Of a DNA stretch of 64,000 nucleotides, positions 42,084 through 51,279 are shown one piece after another (the stretch's first letter is position 1; every line of letters begins with the position of its first letter). The stretch covers positions 186,001 through 250,000 of the forward strand of contig NW_026570268.1 of the NCBI RefSeq assembly GCF_019649055.1, read 5' to 3'. Under the pieces are notes generated by a model. The model had not been told where the DNA came from and searched no databases. It saw only the letters and a list, made by a program, of their open reading frames with translations. A program made the position numbers and the translations under genes. The DNA comes from Paramacrobiotus metropolitanus. Taxonomy: Eukaryota; Tardigrada; Eutardigrada; Parachela; Macrobiotidae.

Positions 42084-42530
42084 GAAACGAATGAATGTAA
42101 TTTCGTATCCGGTCGTTCCTGTCGGAGTGTAATTTCGTATCCGGTCGTTATTGCCGGAGTGTAATTTCGTATCAGGTCGTTTCTGCCGGAGTGTAATTTC
42201 GTTTCCGGTCGTTCCTGCCGGAGTGTAATTTCGTATCCGGTCGTTTCTGCTGGAGTGCAATTTCGTGTCCGGTCGTTCCTGCCGGAGTGTAATTTCGTAT
42301 CCGGTCGTTCCTGCCGGAGTGTAATTTCGTATCCGGTCGTTATTGCCGGAGTGTAATTTCGTATCAGGTCGTTCCTGCCGGAGTGTAATTTCGTATCCGG
42401 TCGTTATTGCCGGAGTGTAATTTCGTATCCGGTCATTCCTGCCGGAGTGTGATTTCGTGTCCGGTCATTCCTGCCGGAGTGTAATTTCGTATCCGGTCGT
42501 TTTTGCCGGAGTGTAATTCCGTATCCGCTT
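42084..42530. repeat. Left-arm array of F2, about fourteen 32-bp units
   Basis: The unit is GTAATTTCGTATCCGGTCGT followed by TCCTGCCGGAGT (32 bp). Variants carry ATTGCCGGAGT or GTGTCCGG. The orientation is opposite to the right-arm array. Confidence 0.92.
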
Positions 42531-42855
42531 ATTAGTGTCCTAGTTTTCTCCTACGTGTGCCATAACATATTCCGAATAATCGTTAATAAGATTTCTTGTT
42601 TAAGCGAGTTGTTTATCGCTTGCTGCCGAACCATACTTCTTTTTAAGACCACACTACTGTAAGATTTACTGCAGTACTGTGTACTCGAATTTTCCAAGGT
42701 ACTACAAATGCGGCGTCCCAGTTACAAGAAAGAAATTATAAATGTATACAGAATATAATTTGACAGGAAACTGTTACATCCGTTATTAAGAACGAAGCGT
42801 TATTGGAATGATATCTCGAAGTAAATTTTCAAGCTTGCACAGTTTTGGCTCTTTT

Positions 42856-45203
42856 CTACTCGTCGTCTAGTCCCTGTGGTTTGCGTCCGGTCACGACCCT
42901 GACAACACGATCTGACTGACTTGCCGTAATTACGTCCAGATCCACAGTTACAGTTTCTTCTGGTTGATTTTGCCCTGAAATGTTGAAAGGTCGACATTAC
43001 TGTTCGTGAAAAGCTCTGCCGTTCTGTTTATCCCAATTTTTTTGTGCTAAAACCAAATTAAGTTCGATATTTAGGTATTTGTGAACGCAGGTATCAGCTT
43101 ATCAAACATAGCGTTCTTATTAGTCTTGCAGTCGGCGCATTTCCAGTCTTTCACTATAATTTTGGTAATGTCGTTTGTCTTGGCTTTTGTGACACATGAG
43201 CGGTGATATTTATTTCTTCTTGCATTTCACACAGATCCTAGTGAGCTCTGCATCATACAGCAGGGGCATTCTGCAGTGGCAAATCAACCGCACGGAAACT
43301 TCGCTGATAACACCGCTTTTCTTTCTTTTTCTGCTTGGGAAAGGAACCAGTTTCTTGCTTTCCAGACATGCTTCCAAATGATTCCTCATCGCCTGCAAAA
43401 TTTCTGGACATTCAATGTATTGCGTAGCTCACAATGAGGGAGAAAACAGCGCAAACAACAGATGACAGAATTTGACGTGGCACTCTGGTTTAGTAAGCGA
43501 TAGTAGCCGTCATAAACGCTAATGGATCAATATTTACATACGGTCACAAACGACGCGCAAATTAATTATCGCCCGCACCTCTGATGCGCAAACGTTTTCT
43601 GCCTGTCCGCAAACCCATTACGCTCTAAATGCAACCTGTCATTAACATGGGTAGGCTCAACATTGCCTTTGACATACACTGAATGCAAACATCAGTTCAG
43701 AGAACAAATTAGATGTATTTACACATTAAACGCGCCGCCGGCAGAGAGGCTTTCGGACTTTTTAGATAGGTTTCTCATAGCGCTTTGTTATTCTGCTTAA
43801 TTACGGCACAAATACTGGGGCGGTTTCTTCGGCAATAAACTGTGAAGCCGTTAACCTCTTTTTCTGCCAGCCGACAGGCATGACTCATGCAGGGCGGCTG
43901 CGTTACAAAATTTTTACAGGACTTACAACAGAAAAAACGAGGTCACCGTACCTTGGATAGATATTCCTTGTCAGACGGGCGTAGTCCATAAACTGTGTCA
44001 GTAAGGCAGGCGATCGCATAAATTCCCGAATCGTCCAAATCATCCTCAGCGCAGACGTCTCTCCAGCGTAACTGCATAACATCGCTTTGAGTAAACCGGA
44101 AAAACGACGCAATTTTTGACTCCACAAAGATGTCCGTGTAAGGTGTCGAAAAGTCGTAAATGTCAACAATTCCTGGAGACTCTCCATGATTGTTTGATAC
44201 AATTATCCATCTACTGTCCGGTAGTCGCAAAAGCTGAGTTCTGCGACGTTCGCTTGCGGACCCAGTATCGCAATCATGTTTACGTAATTTGACAATGGCG
44301 TTAACAGCATAGCTGTTTCCTGCTTCTTTCGGTTCTCGAAAATCGACAGGATCCGGAAGCATTGAAGCAGCCGAAAGTAAATGATTGAGTAGCCAGCAAA
44401 CGGCTCTCATTACATTAACTGAAACGGATCCGCATTTCTCACGTATCGCGAGCCAATCTTCATACGTAAGCAGCAAGTTTTCATGTACCTCGGTCCACAG
44501 TATTTTTCTGTCCATCTCATTTTCTATAAAGCCACTGCCATCAAGTCGGTGTAATCAACAGACATAGTCGTCAACTTTATTTTTCACTGAATTAACAAAA
44601 TAGTACAATTTATTAATCAAACAGTTCAATGTATTAATTGCGATTTTGCGAAAAAGATTCAGTTTTACACGGTATGGAATGATATCGTCAAAACGATATT
44701 ATCAGTTTGAAATTTAGATAAAGCTTACTTTCACTTTCCTCGGTTTTTGACAATGTTGCTTCAGTGGCCAGTCTTTGTTTCAACACAAACCATGATTCGG
44801 GATGATAAAATTAATCACTGCCGCTTCCAGATTTCCGAGTTTCGAAAACAGCAATTCTTTTTTCTTGGTCGGCCGCAGGGAAGATAGACTGTTCAAAACG
44901 CTGTCCGATCGCAACACTCCACGAAAACCCAAAAGATCGGCATTTGTGAGTGAATCCCTCAACAGCTCAAGCTCCAACGCGTTTGTGCATTGCTCGGTGA
45001 ATATTTCCTTCAAGACATCCAGTCCTGCCAGCAAACGACTGCAGCATGCGAGCGACACTTTATTGTTTTGACCTGGCAGCGGTAAAAGTGCTTCCGGTAA
45101 CTCGGGCGCTATTTCGCGGCAGGGCAGTGCATGTGGGTTGGGCTGCTCAGTTCCGCTGGTTAGTCGATCTGAGTGCGCCGGCAGCGGGTGGCTAGATGCT
45201 GCA
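42856..45203 (-). CDS. Ulp1-like pseudo-protease with broken PHD finger, inside F2
   Basis: Exons: about 45,203-44,780 (helical), 44,515-43,952 (Ulp1-like fold; donor GTACGG), 43,392-43,071 (A-M-R-N-H-L-E-A-C, basic linker, PHD) and 42,974-42,856 (acidic tail, TAG). In the Ulp1 region the places of the catalytic residues read S-R-W-I-I instead of x-H-W, I-Y-D-F for the Asp, and D-S-G-I-Y instead of D-C-G, so His and Cys are both replaced. The PHD finger starts C-H-C...C-V-K-C and ends Y-H-R-S-C...W-K-C-A-D-C. A one-base frame change at a run AAGAAGAAATAAA (about 43,208) separates the halves. The layout parallels the Ulp1-PHD gene at 34.6-41.8 kb. It may be the element's own protein or a captured host copy. 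Not established as functional. Confidence 0.55.
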
Positions 45204-45294
45204 CCTATTGGGTTTATAAGTTCTAAAAATGTACAGTTTTATCTTGGATGTGCAGCTTACATGACCTTTAAGCAAAATTTTTATGCAGCACGAC

Positions 45295-46843
45295 CGACGC
45301 AGACGACTACGGATACGAAATTACACTCTGGCAATAACGACCGGATACGAAATTAGACTCCGGCAATAACGACCGTATACGAAATTACACTCCGGCAGGA
45401 ACGACCGGATACGAAATTACACACGACCGGACACGAAATTGCACTCCAGCAGAAACGACCGGATACGAAATTACACTCCGGCAGGAACGACCGGACACGA
45501 AATTACACTCTGGCAGAAAAGACCGGATACGAAATTACACTCTGGCAGGAACGACCGGATACGAAATTACACTCCGGCAGGAACGACCGGACACGATATT
45601 GCACTTCTGCAGAAACAAAATTACTCTCTGGCAGAAACGACCGGACACGAAATTGCACTCCGGCAGAAACGACCGGATACTAAATTACACTCCGGCAGGA
45701 ACGACCGGATACGAAATTACACTCCGGCAGAAACAAAATTACTCTCTGGCAGGAACGACCGGACACGAAATTGCACTCCGGCAGAAACGACCGGATACGA
45801 AATTACACTCCGGCAGGAATGACCGGACACGAAATTACACTCCGGCAGGAATGACCGGATACGAAATTACACTCCGGCAGGAACGACCGGATACGAAATT
45901 ACACTCCGGCAGGAATGACCGGACACGAAATCACACTCCGGCAGGAATGACCGGATACGAAATTACACTCCGGCAGGAACGACCGGACACGAAATTACAC
46001 TCCGGCAGGAATGACCGGACACGAAATTACAATCCGGCAGGAATGACCGGATACGAAATTACACTCCGGCAGGAACGACCGGATACGAAATTACACTCCG
46101 GCAGGAATGACCGGACACGAAATTACACTCCGGCAGGAATGACCGGATACGAAGTTACACTCCGGCAGGAACGACCGGATACGAAATTACACTCCGGCAG
46201 GAATGACCGGACACGAAATTACACTCCGGCAGGAATGACCGGATACGAAATTACACTCCGGCAGGAATGACCGGACACGAAATTGCACTTCTGCAGAAAC
46301 AAAATTACTCTCTGGCAGAAACGACCGGACACGAAATTGCACTCCGGCAGAAACGACCGGATACTAAATTACACTCCGGCAGGAACGACCGGATACGAAA
46401 TTACACTCCGGCAGGAATGACCGGACACGAAATTACAATCCGGCAGGAATGACCGGATACGAAATTACACTCCGGCAGGAACGACCGGATACGAAATTAC
46501 ACTCCGGCAGGAATGACCGGACACGAAATTACACTCCGGCAGGAATGACCGGATCCGAAGTTACACTCCGGCAGGAACGACCGGATACGAAATTACACTC
46601 CGGCAGGAATGACCGGACACGAAATTACACTCCGGCAGGAATGACCGGATACGAAATTACACTCCGGCAGGAATGACCGGACACGAAATTACACTCCGGC
46701 AGGAATGACCGGATACGAAATTACACTCCGGCAGGAATGACCGGACACGATATTACACTTCGGCAGAAACAAAATTACTCTCTGGCAGGAACGACCGGAC
46801 ACGAAATTGCACTCCGGCAGAAACGACCGGATGCGAAATTACA
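45295..46843. repeat. Right-arm array of F2, about 48 units of 32 bp
   Basis: The unit is GGAACGACCGGATACGAAAT followed by TACACTCCGGCA. A higher-order mixture includes shorter AACAAAATTACTCTCTGGCA variants near 45,610, 45,735, 46,300 and 46,765. The longer blocks around 45,600-46,260 and 46,270-46,740 look like duplicates of each other. Plus-strand open frames in the array are artefacts of few stops. Confidence 0.92.
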
Positions 46844-47002
46844 TTCATTCGTTTTTTTTGCGACTGAAAGAGCGGAAAAAACTGGTAGGGCAAAATTTAC
46901 GGCGGTCGTTTTGGCGGCCCCCGGTCGTTTCGGACGGTTTAGAGGCTGAAACGACCGGCGGTCGTCTCAGGCGACCGGTCGTTTGGGACGGTTACACACG
47001 TA

Positions 47003-48259
47003 CAACCACACCGCCGCCACCGTACATACAGCGATTTTGACAAAATAATGGGCACCAGTAAACATCCGTACCAATGGTGCATGCATTTGCACCATTGGTG
47101 CATGCAAGTGCTCTTTTGGTCCATGCACCATTGTTTTGTGTACTTTCTTAAGCGCTAAGAAATTTTATTATTATGTCGTCGTTGTATCAGATCAGTGCAT
47201 GCATTGTAAAATGCTTTATTTATTGATGTGCCGTGTAATGCACTGTAAACAAATAGCAAATCTACACAATATTGGTGCTGGAAATGTGAATTAGTGAATT
47301 AGCGAAATAATACAAGCACGCTTTCATCGTGGTGCATTATAGGCAACGACGACGATAACTCAATAATTATATAAGCCGCAGATCGATACTGTACTGGTAC
47401 AAACACGATTGCATCATGGTACGTTACTGTGTTATATACTGTGTTATATTGACAGTATCCAGTGTGCAATGTGATGCTGTATCCAGTGTGCAGTGCGAGG
47501 CAAGCGGCAACACTTTCCCATCGCTTTAGTAAATTACATCACTTTCCCTGCTGCATCTTCACCGTGTGTGGGCGCACACGTGATTCTTGATTTCAGCCGT
47601 TTCACTTATAGACCGGCTTTGCGGCTATAGCTGATTATGCAACTGATTAAGAGTACAGAGAAGAGTACGGTAGCCGAGATTTTATCAGCGGCTCACAGGT
47701 AAGCTCTGATGGAGAATGAACACGGTAGCATTAAGGATCACGTGAGCGCCTGCATACGGGTAAAATGCAGCAGGGAAAGTAATGTAATTTACTAAAGCGA
47801 TGGGAAAGAGTTGCCGTTTGCCTCGTACCAATAGTGCTGGTAATCCTAGCTGGTGCGAGCAACCGACTTGTCGTCGTCGCTATTGGTATTGTCATCTGCA
47901 CTGTACTGTTCTTTACCTTTACCAAATAATGGCCACTGCAAGGCGTGATAAGTTACCGGATCCATTACGTTACTGAAGAGCTTATCGCGATTCCCAATTA
48001 TTACGCGCGCGTTAAATCGGCAGCCGGTATTAATGCTGTTCGTGTAATTAACTAATGCATTTCATTCTCGCCTATGACCTGGTCAACCCGTGCTAGTTGG
48101 TCTTCTTAAATTGCAAACCCTCGGGTAAGGTTTAAAGGGCAAACTCTGGTACGGAAATGTGGAAAAATTCGGTACATTTTCTGGCGTCCTACCTCGTCAA
48201 CATCTCTGGAAAGGCAAAAGAAATACATTGACCAAAACGATTAAGTCGCGAACGTGTGG
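47003..48259. other. Spacer between F2 and the env-bearing element
   Basis: No gene is supported. A GGTGCATGCATTTGCACCATT-type palindromic cluster lies at 47,070-47,135. Confidence 0.35.
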
Positions 48260-48263
48260 CTGT

Positions 48264-48587
48264 TGTTACATAACCGGATTACTCATGTAGTAATGTAACC
48301 TATGGTCATATATGTTTTTCCCTATGGTCATGTACCTATGGTCATGTGTGCGTTTATCCTATGGTCATAGTCCATGTTTTTGCCTTTCTCATGCTCTTGT
48401 GAGCCAGATGTACTGACAATGAGTGATTGTCTGATATTAGGTCGTTTCCCTGGATGTCCTGTTATTTCCGGCTTAGGCCGTTATATAAGCTCATGTTTTC
48501 TTGTTATTTGTTAGTTCTTAGCTGAGTATTATTAAAGTGGCTAAAACCCGATATTCATTACGTCTTACGGATAGTGTAAGCGTAACA
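48264..48587 (+). repeat. 5' LTR
   Basis: Contains at least four copies of CTATGGTCAT (about 48,300-48,370), a TATATAAG box at 48,484 and ATTAAAG at 48,531 as a candidate polyadenylation signal. It ends at the CA before the primer-binding site. Confidence 0.95.
48480..48492 (+). promoter_or_regulatory. TATA box of the LTR promoter
   Basis: CGTTATATAAGCTC in the LTR, about 100 bases before the LTR end, lies downstream of the CTATGGTCAT repeats, which look like upstream activator sites. Confidence 0.6.
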
Positions 48588-48606
48588 TTTGGTGCCGAAA
48601 ACCTTT
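48588..48606 (+). other. Primer-binding site
   Basis: TTTGGTGCCGAAAACC follows the LTR CA end directly. It has the TGG start expected for pairing with a tRNA CCA end. I do not assign the tRNA with certainty. Confidence 0.65.
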
Positions 48607-48651
48607 TTGATACCGCGACCTTTAGTACGTTCGTTTCGTGGTGGTAGTCTT

Positions 48652-51279
48652 ATGTCAGTAAAGGGGGAGATTGACTCCCTGGGCAACTTATTTTCTGACG
48701 ACGAAGATAAACCGGTTGTGGACGACTTGCCGACTGGGGAAACTACGATGTCGAAGCCGGACGTATCAGGTGGACGGCAGGCTCCGGCATTCTCTGTGAA
48801 TGCCCGAGAGTTGGCGGACGTGATGGGATCGCTAGCCGTGGCGACGGACGTGCGACCGCCGGTGTTCACCGGGAAAGCCGGTGAGAACGTTGCGCAGTGG
48901 GTTCGTAGGTTCCGGACGGTTGCGCAGGCGTTGGAGTGGGACGATGCGAAGCAACTGACGCAAGTCCCTGTGTACTTGACTGGCCACGCGGGTCAGTGGT
49001 ACAACAATGTGTCGGAGGACGGGATGAAACCCTACACGACGTGGAAGGCCTTCAAGGACGCCCTCCTGGCACGCTTCCTCACGGAAGATTGGAAGTTGCA
49101 GTTGAAGCTGAGGATCAGTCAACGTAAGTTACAAAAGAACGAATCCGTTGAAGACTATTATAACGACATGGTTGACCTATGTTACGAATACGACACCAAA
49201 ATGGACGATTTGGATGTCCTGCTGAAGCTGCGGAACGGACTTTACCCGGAGATCGACAAGATGCTCGTCACCTCCGCAGCCAAGACGCCTCAGGGATTCT
49301 TCGCGGACCTGCAGAAGGCGGCGCAGTCCTTGCGGCGAGAGGAGCAAGCCAACCAGCGACAGCAGGCGGCGGATCAGCGTGCCAACAACCATTTCCGTCG
49401 AAGTGGCGGTAAGCCAGAATTTCATTCTAAGTTAACCGCTGCTGATTCCAACCACAGCGACGCATCGAAACCGGCACGCACCGGAAACGCCTTGACCACA
49501 CCACGTAAAGATAAGTCCTGCTGGAACTGCGGATCAACGGATCACATGCTTCGGGATTGTCCGAAGCGGGCAAAGGATGCCAAGGGAGCTGCGCCGAGGG
49601 CGGGACTCCGGATGATGCGCGGAAGTGCATTGGACCGTACAGGCACGGACGACCAGACACTGGAAGCGGCAGCCACGCTGGCCGCTATGTCCGGGGCGGA
49701 TGCCGGCTGTGCGGCGTATGGGGCAACGGCGTGCGGGTATGTGTACCGTATGGTAGACGGATACCCGGTTGCGTTGTCAGCAGGTACGTGTCCCGGCTGT
49801 ATTGAATGCACGCCATTCCGAAGCCGACCTTTGGACACTACTGCGGCGCATGAGCTGCGCGTGTATCAGGCCGAAATGGAGGACGAAGGTCAGTCATCGG
49901 ATGATTCTAGCGATACCATCAGCATTTATGCCGACTCAGTCTGTGAACCGCGCAATCGGCGTGGATCAGCTGACAGCACTGCTACTGTTAACGGAGACGC
50001 ACGGCATGCAAGCACGCAAACGGACGCCGGCATACAAACGGTCAGTACAGTCAGTGTCGGTGTGCAAGCTAATAATTTACTGCTAGTCAAAGCGGAGGAT
50101 GCAGATGAATTGATCGATGTGGATGTCCAATTTCATTGCGGTAAGACGTTGCGTCCGCTTCGGGACGGTGATTTGTTACCATACAAGTATGAGATTGGCA
50201 AGGACTCCTTCGGACTGTGGGAGAAGATTCCACGAAAGCGCCCTCTGTACACGATGATGCGTACGTCTGGCGATGGGTGCGAAGGTCGTCACGCTGTGCT
50301 CGGAACGCACATGTGCGTGGATGTGACATTGAATGGACAGGCTGCACGTGCCTTGGTGGACACTGGTGCCAACCTCTCCGTTGTGAATCGAGGCTTCTTG
50401 GAGCGGAAGCTGGATGTCATGCCGGATCCACTGATGATGCCGGTGGAACTGGGTGATGGTAGTACGATCCGTACAACGGGTAAGATCGTACTCGATGTTG
50501 CGGTAGCAAACCAGAAGCTGCCGGTGGCTTTTTGTGTTTTTGACAATGTCAGCAACGAGGGATACGAGTGCGTGCTGGGATGCAACTTCCTGCGCCAACC
50601 CGGATGGCTGGTGGATGTGTGCAATGCGGCGCTCTTGTACGTGGGACAGGATGGTACCACGGTCACGCATGGGGGATGTGGTGACACGGTGGTGACGGAT
50701 ACCTGCGGCCACGCCCGGGAGGCGGTCATGATGCCGGCGGCGGCCCTGTGCGCCCGGATGACCGCGGATCAGGGATCCATGCTGACGACGCCACGGGTGA
50801 ATCAGCTTATGAAGTATGGCGATCCAGATGCTCCGGAGGATGAGCTGGCGATGTGGGAGTACGATTGGCCACGCCGTCCCGTTTCGGATTTTGACATTGG
50901 GGATGCTGATACTACCGACGGGGTGAGTCGGATAACTAAGTTGATTGAGAAGTACGGTGACCTTTTTCATACCGAGGGTCGTAAAATGGGTCAGGCTAAG
51001 GTAGAGCCGTTCCGTATTGACCTGATGCCGGGTACGAAGCCGAAGTTTCGGAATCAGTACCGGTATGCACCGCCGGAAGTCGCGGAGATTAACCGGCAAA
51101 TTAGCGCTATGATTGACAAAGGGGTGATTAGACCGTCCCGCAGCGACTGTTCTAGTCCCATTGTCTTAGCGCGAAAGGATCATGGGCGCAGCTGGCGCTT
51201 GTGCAATGACGTCAGGGGTGTTAACAGTACAACGATTTCTGATAAGTACCCTCTGCCGCGTGTGGACGATTGTTTGTAG
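48652..51279 (+). CDS. gag-pol: Gag, protease and first part of RT of the env-bearing element
   Basis: ATG at 48,652 follows the primer-binding site in good context; the frame is open further upstream but there is no earlier ATG. In order: capsid domain about 48,855-49,260 (W-V-R-R-F, W-x-x-F-K-D-A-L, Y-Y-N-D-M), a CCHC zinc knuckle at 49,518-49,562 (C-W-N-C...H...C), a spacer with several Cys, the aspartic protease with V-D-T-G-A-N (50,353-50,375), and RT fingers with I-V-L-A-R-K and L-C-N-D-V-R-G (about 51,155-51,220). The frame ends in a TAG at 51,277-51,279 inside RT, and the identical frame continues directly after it. With otherwise intact domains and nearly identical LTRs this looks like a recent nonsense mutation. 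Confidence 0.9.
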   Translation: MSVKGEIDSLGNLFSDDEDKPVVDDLPTGETTMSKPDVSGGRQAPAFSVNARELADVMGSLAVATDVRPPVFTGKAGENVAQWVRRFRTVAQALEWDDAKQLTQVPVYLTGHAGQWYNNVSEDGMKPYTTWKAFKDALLARFLTEDWKLQLKLRISQRKLQKNESVEDYYNDMVDLCYEYDTKMDDLDVLLKLRNGLYPEIDKMLVTSAAKTPQGFFADLQKAAQSLRREEQANQRQQAADQRANNHFRRSGGKPEFHSKLTAADSNHSDASKPARTGNALTTPRKDKSCWNCGSTDHMLRDCPKRAKDAKGAAPRAGLRMMRGSALDRTGTDDQTLEAAATLAAMSGADAGCAAYGATACGYVYRMVDGYPVALSAGTCPGCIECTPFRSRPLDTTAAHELRVYQAEMEDEGQSSDDSSDTISIYADSVCEPRNRRGSADSTATVNGDARHASTQTDAGIQTVSTVSVGVQANNLLLVKAEDADELIDVDVQFHCGKTLRPLRDGDLLPYKYEIGKDSFGLWEKIPRKRPLYTMMRTSGDGCEGRHAVLGTHMCVDVTLNGQAARALVDTGANLSVVNRGFLERKLDVMPDPLMMPVELGDGSTIRTTGKIVLDVAVANQKLPVAFCVFDNVSNEGYECVLGCNFLRQPGWLVDVCNAALLYVGQDGTTVTHGGCGDTVVTDTCGHAREAVMMPAAALCARMTADQGSMLTTPRVNQLMKYGDPDAPEDELAMWEYDWPRRPVSDFDIGDADTTDGVSRITKLIEKYGDLFHTEGRKMGQAKVEPFRIDLMPGTKPKFRNQYRYAPPEVAEINRQISAMIDKGVIRPSRSDCSSPIVLARKDHGRSWRLCNDVRGVNSTTISDKYPLPRVDDCL

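Larger units (their letters stand above)
41943..46996. mobile_element. Foldback-type transposon F2 (5.05 kb) carrying a gene
   Basis: The terminal inverted repeats begin TGTAACCGTCCCAAACGACC at 41,943 and end with the complement at 46,996. They are flanked by a perfect 6-bp duplication, CACGTA, at 41,937-41,942 and 46,997-47,002. The arms start with about 140 bases of near-perfect inverted sequence and continue into arrays of 32-bp repeats. Between the arms lies a multi-exon minus-strand gene for an Ulp1-like/PHD protein. Termini (TGT-R-ACCG) and the 6-bp target site are shared with F1. Confidence 0.9.

Noticed and set aside
45439-46676. Long plus-strand open frames rich in GRNDRTRNYTPAG-like repeats
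   Set aside because: They follow the 32-bp array of F2 and shift frame with each unit; a by-product of a repeat with few stops, not a gene.
42084-46843. CRISPR-like direct repeats
   Set aside because: Units are contiguous with no unique spacers, and the genome is eukaryotic.
41943-46996. Polinton/Maverick, because of a 6-bp target site and an Ulp1-type protease
   Set aside because: There is no DNA polymerase B, integrase, ATPase or capsid gene; the termini do not start AG, and the protease resembles Ulp1 with a PHD finger rather than the adenoviral type.
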